Below the pieces are notes generated by a model. The model saw only the letters and a program-made list of their open reading frames with translations, had not been told where the DNA came from and did not search any database. Positions 10,118 through 22,802 of a stretch of 64,000 nt of DNA are shown here, in pieces. The position numbers and the translations under genes were made by a program. Origin of the DNA: Haberlea rhodopensis (taxonomy: Eukaryota > Streptophyta > Magnoliopsida > Lamiales > Gesneriaceae). Where the stretch lies: assembly GCA_907163345.1 (NCBI GenBank), contig CAJQUN010000013.1, forward strand, positions 11,330,307 through 11,394,306, given 5' to 3'. The first letter of the stretch is position 1, and every line of letters starts with the position of its first letter.

Positions 10118-12708
10118 TGTAAGGACCCCAAGCCCTTAACCCTTAATTAGTGTATTAACCACTATGTGTGGCACATGCTTTCAATAAAAAGTCAATCGGG
10201 AAGCTCAGATGATACTTTACCATTGAATGGCAATTACAAAATTTCTTTAATACTCAATGTTATAAGATCATCATCCTAACGACATATAGACTCATCGAGT
10301 TCGCCCAATACCATCCCCATTACACCACTTTTGCATTGTGGGTTTTTATAAAAATTTGGGCAGAGTCTCCCCATAAATTGAGCTAACCCAAAACAAAAGC
10401 ACATCACATAATATAATTCCCGGCCAGGGAATACACAATACTCAACAAAATACTGAACACAAAGTAAATTCCCAGCCAGGGAAGACACCACACATAAGAC
10501 GACAAAAGTGGGTTTCAACACCCACAATACACCAATGACTCTCTTATCATTTAGCAATTCTACCTCTAATTGCATGCAACATAGAATGAAAGAGAGAGAA
10601 AGGCTCATGCCTTTATATACAACCCATATACAAGTATAATCTTGCTCACATGCGAGCATTATGAATATGTATATAACCCTCATGGGCGTATAAGTACTCT
10701 ATACGATACCGTGCTTCATCAAGCCCTGGTACCACGATCCTGGGAGTACATCCAATCAACAGCTCGAGCTCATCTCCAAAGCCATCGATGTACCTGTTCA
10801 CCTGCCCCAACAGAGACAGCCCCCAACGGGGTGAGCATACCAATTCCACAATTTCATAATCATAATGACATAATACAGAATTTACAAAAATATATATATT
10901 GTGGAACATATGTGACACTTCCTGGATGGTATCATCCTCATCCTAGCGTACCCCTGTAATAACCCTGTTCTCAAAACAGATAAATCATCAAATCCTGAAT
11001 ATACAGTTAATCATCACATTGGTTAACCCTAGCCAGTTTCAAATTAACAACATTTCATAACATCTTTCTTTATCTAGCAATCATCATAATTCTAGATATT
11101 ATATTGAGATTTCCTTAACTTCGATACTAGTTAATCACTTCTCTGATTAATTACGTCTCTGTTCCTATTCATTACCAATAGGGAATAAAATACAGGTATC
11201 CTAGATATCTAATCAAATACCACGTTTTCATTTCTTACTTCAAAGTAGCGTCATACTATCGGTGTTACGCTCCGTAGCAACCACACCCCATCATTTGCTC
11301 GCTTCATAGCGGCACCAAGCATTACACCATGTGAATCAACATAACGTACCAAGTCCCGGTACCATCATAGTAAAACATTTCATGTATTTTAAATCATGCA
11401 TCATACTTGTAAAAACATCATTTAAACTATGCTCGTACGCTAAACGTACCTTAAATCCTCGAAGTCCGAGCCAAACCTTGCTCGAGTTCCATGCCCCGAG
11501 GAACGATGTGCTAACACGATAAATAATTCACAATTATTTACGAACATGTAACCCATGCTCAAGCACATCCATAACCCTCAAAATATTGTCGACACACGAC
11601 AATTAAACATCTAAAAGACCCGGGGCAGGGTACATGCAGGGAGGGAAAACGAATGCGACATATCGAAAAATTGCTCAACAACACCTTCAATAATTCGAAC
11701 CCAACCAAGCACCATAATACATCTAAAACATGTAATAAACGATCCCTAACATGAATCATCAACCCATAGCCAAAACCCCCAAAATTCGAAATCAAACCCT
11801 CACCAAATTAGGGCAAAATTCGAACCATAACATCTCAATTCGATCCCAATTAAGCATCATAATTCATTTAAACATGAATTAATCGAATAACAACAAGAAT
11901 CATCATCCTCATGCCAAAAACCCCCAAAATCGAACATAAACCCCTCAAACATCATGAAATTCGAACCAAAATCCATAAATTCGAACACAATCCTTAAATT
12001 CGAACACAATACCACCAAATTTAGTAGGGAATAACATGAGAGGGACGAAAAAGGGGTAAGGGAGGTTACCCATACAAAGATCGGAAAGAAATCGGACGAA
12101 AATCGAAGAACCCTAGAAAATTGGGGATCGGCGCTTTCCTGTAAAATCCGAACTCAAATCGCGACCAAACTTTGAATTGATGGTGTAGAAAGGACCGCCT
12201 GGACGGGACGAAGCCGGCGGCGGGTCGCACGCGCCGAACGGCGGCCGGACGGCGGCGGTCGGAGGCCTTTTGTGCGCGGGGGTCTGGGGCGACGGGAAGG
12301 GTTACGCGGGAAGGGAGAGAGAAAAATAAGGTGCTGAAATGGTTCCGATAATTAAATCTCGGGTTCAATTGGTATTTATAGCAAAAATACCCCAAAATAC
12401 TAATAGCCCCACAAATACATCATGATTCATTAAAAATCATCTGTTTTCAAAAACTCTCTCTAACTCAAAAACACCCTACCGGTGCCCACACCAAGCACCC
12501 GAGATTCCGAGTCATACTAAAAACCCAACTCACAGGTTTTCACCGAAATGAGAATACGATCTCAACCTCGGGATCCAACGATCCCAATTACTCAAATAGA
12601 CGAGCCCAGAAGGCCCAACACCGCGATTAAACTCCATGTCGCCACGTAAAACAACTTTAGGGGTTATTAACACTCCGGGATTAACATCCCTAATCTCAGG
12701 TCATCACA
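10118..12708 (-). repeat. 3' LTR of LARD1
   Basis: Runs from TGTAAGGACC to GTCATCACA on the plus strand. It is nearly identical to 16556-19147, with scattered substitutions and 1-2-bp indels. Short open frames in it recur in the other LTR only because the whole LTR is duplicated. It contains a GCC-rich patch near 12190-12300 and an inverted CGTACG/CGTACC box near 11433-11450. Confidence 0.9.
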
Positions 12709-12743
12709 ATATCCCCCACTAAAAGAATTTCGTCCTCGAAATT
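12709..12743 (-). other. Polypurine tract and pre-PPT hairpin of LARD1
   Basis: On the minus strand a perfect hairpin, AATTTCG-AGGA-CGAAATT (12726-12743), precedes the purine tract TTTTAGTGGGGGATAT (12709-12724), which abuts the 3' LTR. Confidence 0.8.
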
Positions 12744-14589
12744 AGCACCGGTGTATCACGTAACACCCGGGCTACACAACAACATGAAGCCATAACCTCG
12801 ATTCCTGACCATATCAGAATCGTCTTAAAAACCGCGAGGATACTTACCTCTCTTCAAACTCTGAAACAGAGCGACTTACCAAAACCAACATATCACCCAA
12901 GAGGCAAAACGTACCTCGATGCGGGTCATCCCAAAAGTCAGTCCCTCATGACTGCAAAACAACCGATACTTACGACTGTAGATCGGACAGTCATCCTTCG
13001 TTCTAATACAACCAGTAAGAACACATCCTGAATGACACCTCAACCGTGAGAACGTTGACCTCGTGTCAATCTCTGGAGTGGAATAGACTTCCAAATCCAT
13101 CATAACGTCAAAGAGCGTCAGCGCAACTCAACGCTAACAATCCAAAATCAGTTAGTCGACTGAAACTGCAAGGATTCGAATCGCTCCCGATTCCATCGTA
13201 GATATCATTCAATGACATCTCTATCATGACTCACGATGTCTAACATACATCGTTACGAGGGAAACACTAGTATTCCACGGTGTACACATACCAAACCTGG
13301 TTTCCACTTTCAAACATCCTCTATCGAAGGGGCAGTCGCATCATTGCAACTCAAATTGGGCAACTCACGGCCACAAATTCACACAAAAGATATCTCATAA
13401 GATGTCCACCTCCGGATATCCCAAGAACCACATCCTGGTCATAAATAAACAATCGAGACTCCTCAGAGTTTCAAATTTGAAAGGACATGCAATAAACCCA
13501 ATGCATCCCAAATACATGGATTCCCAGACCAAATCAACGACGACTTGAGACTCTCTTGTTGGTACTTCAACATCATGAGCTGTCCCAGACAAGTCTCACC
13601 AAGATTTAAACATAAACGTATATACGTTTCAGTGAGGCATACACAACCTCAACTTCAAATGACGTGGTGACTACTAGAGTCCACCACAATCCACATCGTA
13701 TCACCTTACGATTTGCAAATCTTGGTTCCAACGAGCAGTATAACGGCTCTAGCAAGCCCATCATGGTGCTGCACACACGTGGCAGACAAACTAGTCGCTG
13801 CCTCACTAGGTTCATCTCAAACCTACCAATCAAATGGACGTTTCCGCACGGCATACCATACCATGGAAAAAAAATCAATAGAGTAGTGGGTCTTTACCCA
13901 ACATTCCTCCAATGCTGATATACCCTGGACACTCCAATGTCCCCATGTACTTAACATAACCTGATCCTACTTCCTTAGGACCCATCTTACACTCTCATGG
14001 GTGGTGTGAGCATGTCTACCACATGTCATATCAATAGAAAGCGAGTAATTCCTCCACGATTACTCCTGTCGTCAAAAACATGGCCAAAAAGCCATTCCAA
14101 CGAGCATACCTCAAGGTTATCACCACTCGAAATATGATTACCTCAAACAATTTCTGCGGTACAATCACATGTACAGTGCGTCCATCCATTCCTCGAGCAA
14201 CCCGCTCGGTATAAGGGTCACGTCAATCGGTGACGCACACACCTCCTTGTGCCCGACACTGGCACCCAAGGCATACAACTGGAAACGTATACTCAACGCA
14301 TTGTTCATCGTAACGATGATGCATGTCTAATAAGACATCTCCTACACCATCGTCATCGCCATCCCGTGACGACACATGCCCACTCATGGCATCTAAGGTA
14401 TCGTCAACTAGTGACGATACATGTCAACAATGACATCTAAACAACCCAGTCAACTCGTGACGGTCCATGTACATCAACATATGTCATCCATCATCATGCT
14501 AGTAATATAGTCATAATAAAACATGTATAACAACGCATGCCAGCTATAATAATGCTAAATAGAATAGCAATATCTAATACCTCATCGCT

Positions 14590-15250
14590 AACAAGATAGC
14601 GGCATACCTATCTCCGTCGCTCAATAATAATACGTAATCAGCACCCATCGCTCGAAGGCGGCAAAATCCTGTGCTGAATATATAGCGGCACAGTCCATCG
14701 CTATAGAATCGACGGCATGATACCTCGTCATATAATAAGTGGCATGAAACCTCGCTATACACCTGAGCATGAATCATCGTCCACATAATAGCGGAAAGAG
14801 GCATCGCTATCAATACCCGGCGGTATAAACCATCGCCAATCAATATAGCGGAATGAACCATCGCTATCGATACATCTGGCGGAAAGAACCATCGCCAATC
14901 AATATAGCGGAATGAACCATCGCTATCAATACATCTGGCGGAAAGAACCATCGCCAATCAATATAGCGGAATGAACCATCGCTATCAACATATCTGGCGG
15001 CACTAATCATCGCCAATCCTCATAGAAGAATGAGTCATCGTAAATTCACATAATAGCGGAATGGGGGCATCGCTATTAACATATCCGGCGGCATAAACCA
15101 TCGCCAATCCTCATAAAAGAGTGAGTCATCGTAAAATAGCGAAATGAGGCATCGCTATCATCATATCCGGCGGCATTAATCATCGTCAATCCTCATAAAA
15201 GAGTGAGTCATCGTAAAATAGCGAAATGAGGCATCGCTATCATCATAAAC
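14590..15250. repeat. 59-bp tandem hairpin array of LARD1
   Basis: Tandem units alternate two inverted repeats, TAGCG...CGCTA and TGGCG...CGCCA, each 21 bp long with an 11-bp centre. Exact 59-bp spacing is seen for units at 14846, 14905 and 14964; units before and after are degenerate. The array is the reverse complement of that in LARD2. Confidence 0.9.
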
Positions 15251-15384
15251 ATCATCATAATCATCATATCATCTTTACTCATCATAAACATCATATTCAC
15301 ATATATACTCACAACAAACTATGTTAATTAGAAATGAGACTGTCCCGATTCCATTATGACAGCGGCACAATTGGCCCCCTCGCT

Positions 15385-15560
15385 CGACATAACACATCGT
15401 ATGATACCCATCGCTACGCCTTGATAGCGGATGTATCTCTTTATTCAGCGGATGATACCCATCGCTACACGTTGATAGCGGATGTACCCCATCGCTCAGC
15501 GGATGATACCCATCGCTACACCTTGATAGCGGATGTACCCCATCGCTCAGTTATGTGAGC
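15385..15560. repeat. Second hairpin cluster of LARD1
   Basis: About three copies of a unit alternate AGCGGATGATACCCATCGCT and AGCGGATGTACCCCATCGCT. Each is again an AGCG...CGCT inverted repeat of about 20-21 bp. Confidence 0.85.
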
Positions 15561-16539
15561 GGCAAGACCTTCCTCGCTTGCCCATAATAACCACCGGACA
15601 TTCAACCATTCTAAGTAACATAGTTAAACATACATTATCATCTTGTAACATCATCATCATATAAACATCATCATCTTATAGCATCATTATCTTAGAGATA
15701 TAACAGTAAATGTACGAAATCATAGTTGAGTAAGCTTGCTGGTTATTCATTAACTTCTTTTCATTTTCCCTGGTTCATATTCATGCATATGGGCATCTTA
15801 CCCTGTGGCATCTTACCACCTTATAAACATCATATCATTCTATAAACATCATATTAACATCATCATTACTTATCATAGTCGTCATCGTAAACGTCATATC
15901 ATCTTCATTTATCATAACATCATCATCATAAACTTATTTATAATAAAATCATCGTAAACATCTTGTCATCTTTATTCATCATAGAAATTATCTTCATTTA
16001 TCATAATATCGTCGTAAACATCTTGTCGTCTTTATTCATCATAGACATCATCATTATAAACTTACTTATCCTAATCATCATCATAAACATTGTAAATACT
16101 TCTGTAATTATAGCATTGTCATAGTGTAAGAATATGTTACCGTCCGATGCCCGTACGCGTCTTACGTACCTTCCTTGCTTGAACATTACATGAACAAACG
16201 CATTAGTATATTCAATAATAATTGAGACCATACCGAAGTATTCCACTGTCGGTTGTCCACCCAGTCTGTCCTCAGACAATACATCATATCTTTCTTTTCC
16301 CTGATTTTCTTACCAATCAGATTCCTTGGCACGTAACATATAGAGTGTTAGACATTACTATTAATGCCATCCTATCGTGTTCCACACGATTCCTGCAACC
16401 ACAATGGTTAGCAATACCACTTTTCATAACATAAAAGCACATAAACAATTAGTCATGTCGTATAACATTAATGCCATCATGCATAAATATGTGCTATCAA
16501 TAACTTCCTAGGCCCTCAACAGCCCCAATGAGCAACCTG

Positions 16540-16551
16540 GCTCTGATACCA
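16540..16551 (-). other. Primer binding site of LARD1 (tRNA-iMet type)
   Basis: Minus-strand TGGTATCAGAGC, a perfect match to the 12 nt complementary to the 3' end of plant initiator tRNA-Met. It lies 4 bp from the 5' LTR. Confidence 0.9.
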
Positions 16552-16555
16552 CTAA

Positions 16556-19147
16556 TGTAAGGACCCCAAGCCCTTAACCCTTAATTAGTGTATTAACCAC
16601 TATGTGTGGCACATGCTTTCAATAAAAAGTCAATCGGGAAGCTCAGATGATACTTTACCATTGAATGGCAATTACAAAATTTCTTTAATACTCAATGTTA
16701 TAAGATCATCATCCTAACGACATATAGACTCATCGAGTTCGCCCAATACCATCCCCATTACACCACTTTTGCATTGTGGGTTTTTATAAAAATTTGGGCA
16801 GAGTCTCCCCATAAATTGAGCTATCTCAAAACAAAAGCACATCACATAATATAATTCCCGGCCAGGGAATACACAATACTCAACAAAATACTGAACACAA
16901 AGTAAATTCCCATCCAGGGAAGACACCACACATAAGACGACAAAAGTGGGTTTCAACACCCACAATACACCAATGACTCTCTTATCATTTAGCAATTCTA
17001 CCTCTAATTGCATGCAACATAGAATGAAAGAGAGAGAAAGGCTCATGCCTTTATATACAACCCATATACAAGTATAATCTTGCTCACATGCGAGCATTAT
17101 GAATATGTATATAACCCTCATGGGCGTATAAGTACTCTATACGATACCGTGCTTCATCAAGCCCTGGTACCACGATCCTGGGAGTACATCCAATCAACAG
17201 CTCGAGCTCATCTCCAAAGCCATCGATGTACCTGTTCACCTGCCCCAACAGAGACAGCCCCCAACGGGGTGAGCATACCAATTCCACAATTTCATAATCA
17301 TAATGACATAATACAGAATTTACAAAAATATAAATATTGTGGAACATATGTGACACTTCCTGGATGGTATCATCCTCATCCTAGCGTACCCCTGTAATAA
17401 CCCTGTTCTCAAAACAGATAAATCATCAAATCCTGAATATACAGTTAATCATCACATTGGTTAACCCTAGCCAGTTTCAAATTAACAACATTTCATAACA
17501 TCTTTCTTTATCTAGCAATCATCATAATTCTAGATATTATATTGAGATTTCCTTAACTTCGATACTAGTTAATCACTTCTCTGATTAATTACGTCTCTGT
17601 TCCTATTCATTACCAATAGGGAATAAAATACAGGTATCCTAGATATCTAATCAAATACCACGTTTTCATTTCTTACTTCAAAGTAGCGTCATACTATCGG
17701 TGTTCGCTCCGTAGCAACCACACCCCATCATTTGCTCGCTTCATAGCGGCACCAAGCATTACACCATGTGAATCAACATAACGTACCAAGTCCCGGTACC
17801 ATCATAGTAAAACATTTCATGTATTTTAAATCATGCATCATACTTGTAAAAACATCATTTAAACTATGCTCGTACGCTAAACGTACCTTAAATCCTCGAA
17901 GTCCGAGCCAAACCTTGCTCGAGTTCCATGCCCCAAGGAACGATGTGCTAACACGATAAATAATTCACAATTATTTACGAACATGTAACCCATGCTCAAG
18001 CACATCCATAACCCTCAAAATATTGTCGACACACGACAATTAAACATCTAAAAGACCCGGGGCAGGGTACATGCAGGGAGGGAAAACGAATGCGACAATT
18101 CGAAAAATTGCTCAACAACACCTTCAATAATTCGAACCCAACCAAGCACCATAATACATCTAAAACATGTAATAAACGATCCCTAACATGAATCATCAAC
18201 CCATAGCCAAAACCCCCAAAATTCGAAATCAAACCCTCACCAAATTAGGGCAAAATTCGAACCATAACATCTCAATTTGATCCCAATTAAGCATCATGAT
18301 TCATTTAAACATGAATTAATCGAATAACAACAAGAATCATCATCCTCGTGCCAAAAACCCCCAAAATCGAACATAAATCCCTCAAACATCATGAAATTCG
18401 AACCAAAATCCATAAATTCGAACACAATCCTTAAATTCGAACACAATACCACCAAATTTAGCAGGGAATAACATGAGAGGGACGAAAAAGGGGTAAGGGA
18501 GGTTACCCATACGAAGATCAGAAAGAAATCGGACGAAAATCGAAGAACCCTAGAAAATTGGGGATCGGCGCTTTCCTGTAAAATCCGAACTCAAATCGCG
18601 ACCAAACTTTGAATTGATGGTGTAGAAAGGACCGCCTGGACGGGACGAAGCCGGCGGCGGGTCGCACGCGCCGAACGGCGGCCGGACGGCGGCGGGCGGA
18701 GGCCTTTTGTGCGCGGGGGTCTGGGGCGACGGGATGGGTTACGCGGGAAGGGAGAGAGAAAAATAAGGTGCTGAAATGGTTCCGATAATTAAATCTCGGG
18801 TTCAATTGGTATTTATAGCAAAAATACCCCGAAATACTAATAGCCCCACAAATACATCATGATTCATTAAAAATCATCTGTTTTCAAAAACTCTCTCTCT
18901 AACTCAAAAACCCCCTACCGGTGCCCACACCAAGCACCCGAGATTCCGAGTCATACTAAAAACCCAACTCACAGATTTTCACCGAAATGAGAATACGATC
19001 TCAACCTCGGGATCCAACGATCCCAATTACTCAAATAGACGAGCCCAGAAGGCCCAACACCGCGATTAAACTCCATGTCGCCACGTAAAACAACTTTAGG
19101 GGTTATTAACACTCCGGGATTAACATCCCTAATCTCAGGTCATCACA
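16556..19147 (-). repeat. 5' LTR of LARD1
   Basis: The 2592-bp partner of 10118-12708, adjacent to the primer site, so it is the 5' LTR on the minus strand. Confidence 0.9.
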
Positions 19148-19829
19148 TTGAGTTCTTATGTTCATGAATTAAACGCTTATTAAGATCAAAGCCTAGCTAA
19201 CTTTGGTTGAAATCTGTGAGTTATAACTGAGATCGAGAGATAACGTTATAATACGCTGCATTAATTCATGATGTATGTTAAGATTGAGATCGAGAGATGA
19301 AATCGCATACGTGAGAACTTTGAATCGAGAGATTTAGAGTAACAAGGTTTTGAAGATTTATGCAATATTGGATTAGTAAATAGGTGCACGAGAGTGACTT
19401 GTTCTAATTTGATATTAGTTTCTTTACAGCTCGAGAGAATGTATTGAATATTATTAAAAACCTTTCACCTTAAGAATCAATTGTTTGGTACATGCCTATT
19501 CAAACGAATCTTTGAAGAGAACATAGTTGAACGAAAAGCGAGATAAATTTCTCGAGCGAATTACCTTTGCATATCCGGAACCCGATTCATTTGATTTTAT
19601 TTCATATTTGTGCTTTAGTTCTAGTTCTGTTTTAATTAATCTACCCCCGTTTCAATCGTAGGCTAAATATAATTTGGCTAGTCTTATTTGGTACTTATAC
19701 ATTAGTCCCTGTGGATTCGACAACATTTACTTACATTTCACTATACTAAAACTTGATAACCGTGCACTTGCGGTAGAATCGCTTCACACTACACTTTGAA
19801 ATATTTCCTGTTTAAAAATAAAGCGGTCA
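19148..19829 (+). repeat. 3' LTR of A, right portion (with LARD1 TSD copy at 19148-19152)
   Basis: Resumes as TTGAGTTCTTATG, matching the 5' LTR from about 3607 to its end. It ends GCGGTCA at 19829 and is followed by the ATCCC duplication (19830-19834). Confidence 0.9.
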
Positions 19830-20358
19830 ATCCCTATCCGTCTCTTTGGCACGTTCCTCTCGACTGCCATTGATTGATATCCGCAACCATCTCCTCCAAC
19901 AGTGTATAAGCCTCCTCGGGCGTCTTCCTCATAAAAATACCCCATGATGTTGCATCAATCATAGAACGATTATCAGAAAATAGACTGTTGTAAGAAGTTT
20001 GTATCTGCTGCCAGATGGGAATGCCATGATGTGGGCATCTCCTCAGTAAGTCCTTGAAGCGCTCCCATGCTTCATACAGTGTTTCAGGATCATGTTGCTC
20101 AAATGTAGTGATATCATTTCGCATCTTAGCAATCTTTGATGGTGGGATGTATTTTAACAAGAAAACTTTCACCATCCCACCCCAAGTAGTAATTGACCCT
20201 GTAGGCAATGAATGCAACCAAGATTTAGCTTTATTATTTAAAGAGAAAGGAAATAACATTGATCTGATGGTGTCATCAGTAACGCCATTATGCTTGAAAG
20301 TGTCGCAGATTTCCAAGAAGCTTGATATGTGAGTATTGGGATCATCAGTGGCCGATTC
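19830..20358 (-). pseudogene. Athila-like element B: middle of Gag
   Basis: Read right to left this continues B's Gag from LEICDTFKHNG through AKSWLHSLPTGSITTWGG, PPSKIAKMRNDITTFEQ, ETLYEAWERFKDLLRRCP and EEAYTLLEEM. It is the retrotransposon Gag core, close to that of element A. It is open from 20316 to 19834 and then runs into A's target site. The right side is cut at 20358 by LARD2; the N-terminal block resumes at 29199. The first and last five bases are the ATCCC and GATTC target-site copies. Confidence 0.88.
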
Positions 20359-22786
20359 TGTGATGACCAGAGATTATGGATGTTAACCCCGGAGTGTTAA
20401 TAACCCCTAAAGTTGTTTTACGTGGCGACTTGGAGTTTAATCGCGGTGTTGGGCCTTCTGGGCTCATTTATTTGGGTAGTCGGGATTGTTGGATCCCGAG
20501 GTTGAGATTGTATTCTCATTACGGTGAAAAATCTAAGAGTTGGGTTTTTAGTGTGACTCGGAATCTCGGGTGCTTTGTGTGGGCACCGGTAGGGGGTTTT
20601 TGAGTTAGAGAGAGAATTTTTGAAAACAGATGATTTTTAATGAATCATGATGTATTTGTGGGGCTATTAGTATTTTGGGGTATTTTTGCTATAAATACCA
20701 GTTGAACCCAAGATTTTAATTATTGGAACCATTTTCCCCACCTTCCCTCTCTCTCCTCGCGCGCGCCATTCCCGATCCCCTTTGACCCCCGCCGCTTCCA
20801 GGCGTGCGCCCGCCGCCGTCCGGCCGCCGTTCGGCGCGTCCGACCCACCGGTGGCTTCGTCTCTTCCAGGCGCACCTCTCCGTACCATCAATTCGAAGTT
20901 TGGTCGCGATTTGAGTTCGGATTTCTGCAGAAAGCGCTAGGGTTCGAAACTGGATTCTGTCCGATTTTGGGGCTCGATTTTGGTACGTTTTTTGGGCTTT
21001 TCTTCCGGTGTTTTTGGGGCGTTTTGTGCTGCATTTTGTGTCAAAAATTTTATGCTTTGTGGTTCAAAGAAATTGGTTGCCAATTGATTCGATTTGAGCG
21101 CTGGTTGCATGGGTTAGGGTTCGAATTTTTGGGGGTTTTGGCTAGGGGGCGGTGATTCTTGTTAGTGATCGATTAATTCATGTTTTAGATGATTTATGGT
21201 GCTTAGTTTGGGTTCGATTTGTGTTGTGAAGGTTCAAAAATTTGTGGGGAGTTCTTGAGCAATTTTCGATAATGGTTAATTGTCGTGTGTTGACAATATT
21301 TTTGAGGGTTATGGGTGTGCTTGAGCATGGGTTGCATGTTCGTAAATAATTGTGAATTATTTATCGTGTTAGCACATCGTTCCTCGGGGCATGGAACTCG
21401 AGCAAGGTTTGGCTCGAACTTCGGAAATTTAAGGTACGTGCGACGTACGAGCATTACTTTATATAAGAGCATTTGTGAAATGCATAATGTGTTTTAATTG
21501 CATTAGATGGTTGTGGGTATGGTTTATATATATATGTGTCGATATGACTATGGAACGACCTAGTCTTGATATCGCTGCCACAAGTGTGCGTAATACTAGA
21601 GTAGTATGACCTTATAATAGATATGGGGTACTGGGTTTATATGACTATTGTAGGGCATTTGAGATGCCTGAGAATGATCGTGGGATCATGTATTCATTGT
21701 AAGACATGTGAGATGTCTAAGTGAAATGGAAAATTGGTAAAATAAATGCTAGGCATTTGAGCTATCTGTGATTGGTAGCAAAGTTGAAAATCAGTATTAG
21801 ATATCGAGATATCTATGTTTGTATGTATAATGAATTTGGAATCATTAATTATTGATACTTGAGAATCAGGCATGCTATGAGTTAAATCAATGTGTTGATT
21901 TACTGATTTTTGAGATTTGATGAGTTTGATGATTGTGAGAACAGGGACAGTACACGGAATCCCGGATGTGGACGTTGCCATCCAGAGAGTATCATTTAAA
22001 ATTCATTAGTATTTACTTGTGTTGTAAATTATGAATTTCATTATTGTGATTATGGGATTTTGTGTATTGGTATGCTCACCCCGTTGGGGGCTGTCTCTGT
22101 TGGGGCAGGTGAACAGGTACATCGATGGCTGTGGAGCTGGGCTCGAGCTGTTGATTGGATGTACTCCCAGGATCATGGTACCAGGGCTTGATGGAGCACG
22201 GTATCGTATAGAGTACTCATATACACCTGAGGATTATATACATATTCATGATGCTCGCATGTGAGCACGATTATACTTGTATATGGATTGTATATAAAGG
22301 CATGAGCCTTTCTCTCTTTCATTTTGTGTTGCATGCAATTAAGAGTAGAATTGCTAATGATATGAGAGTTATGGGTGTATTATGTGGGTGTTGAAACCCA
22401 TTTATGTTGTCTTATGTGTGGTGTCTTCCCTGGCTGGGAATTTACTTAGTGTTGCTGTGTTCTGTTGAGTATGTGTTTTCCCTGGCCGGGAACTATATAT
22501 TGTGATGCGCTTTTATTTCGGGATGGCTCTATTTATGGGGAGACTCTGCCCAAATTTTTATAAAAGTTTACCATGTGAAAAGTGGTGTAATGGGGATGGA
22601 AATGGGCGGAATCTATGAGTCTAAATGTGGGTAGAGATGATCTTAATGTTGAATATTAAAGAAATTTTGTAATTGCCATTCAATGGTAAAGTATCATCTG
22701 AGTTTCCCGATTGATTTTATTGAAAGCATGTGCCACACATAATGAATAATACACTAATTAAGGGTTAAGGGCTTGGGGTCCTTACA
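20359..22786 (+). repeat. 5' LTR of LARD2
   Basis: Starts TGTGATGACC and ends GGTCCTTACA. It contains a GCC-rich leader-like region (20755-20880) and an inverted GGTACGT/ACGTACG box (21433-21449). Confidence 0.9.
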
Positions 22787-22790
22787 TTTG

Positions 22791-22802
22791 TGGTATCAGA
22801 GC
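22791..22802 (+). other. Primer binding site of LARD2 (tRNA-iMet type)
   Basis: TGGTATCAGAGC, 4 bp after the 5' LTR end. Confidence 0.9.

Larger units (their letters stand above)
12744..16539 (-). other. Interior of LARD1, non-coding
   Basis: I find no conserved retroelement protein in any frame. Parts of 12880-13600 match, in reverse orientation, the interior of LARD2 (about 25200-26650), so the non-coding interior is itself conserved between copies. The centre is the hairpin array (14590-15560). Then AT-rich ATCATCAT/ATAAACATC low-complexity sequence (15230-16080) and a CGTACG/CGTACC box (16151-16170) follow. Confidence 0.7.
10118..19147 (-). mobile_element. LARD1: large LTR element without coding capacity
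   Basis: A 9.0-kb element with 2.59-kb LTRs (10118-12708 and 16556-19147), a tRNA-iMet-type primer site at 16540-16551 and a polypurine tract at 12709-12722, all on the minus strand. The 3.85-kb interior has no recognisable gag or pol domain and no long open frame. It holds a 59-bp hairpin array instead. LTR ends (TGTGATGACC to GGTCCTTACA on the minus strand), the primer site and the pre-PPT hairpin resemble those of the Tekay-like element at 31176-40118, so I infer a non-autonomous derivative of that lineage, mobilised in trans. Confidence 0.85.
2801..19829 (+). mobile_element. Athila-like LTR retrotransposon A (non-autonomous, contains nested LARD1)
   Basis: Complete element bounded by 1.49-kb LTRs and the 5-bp duplication ATCCC. 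Order: 5' LTR, tRNA-Asp-type primer site, gag in three frames, a spacer with a palindrome array, an Athila-style second ORF with a plant Transposase_32-like domain, a 1.4-kb conserved non-coding tail with two polypurine tracts, and a 3' LTR. Protease, reverse transcriptase, RNase H and integrase are all missing: gag stops at 5858 and the next recognisable coding is at 6707. It is inserted into element B in opposite orientation, and its own 3' LTR is interrupted by LARD1. Without LARD1 the element is about 8 kb. Confidence 0.9.

Noticed and set aside
10276..10959. Open frames of 90-135 codons in LARD1 LTRs (repeated at 16714-17397) as genes
   Set aside because: They recur only because the LTR is duplicated, lie on both strands over each other, and show no protein motif.
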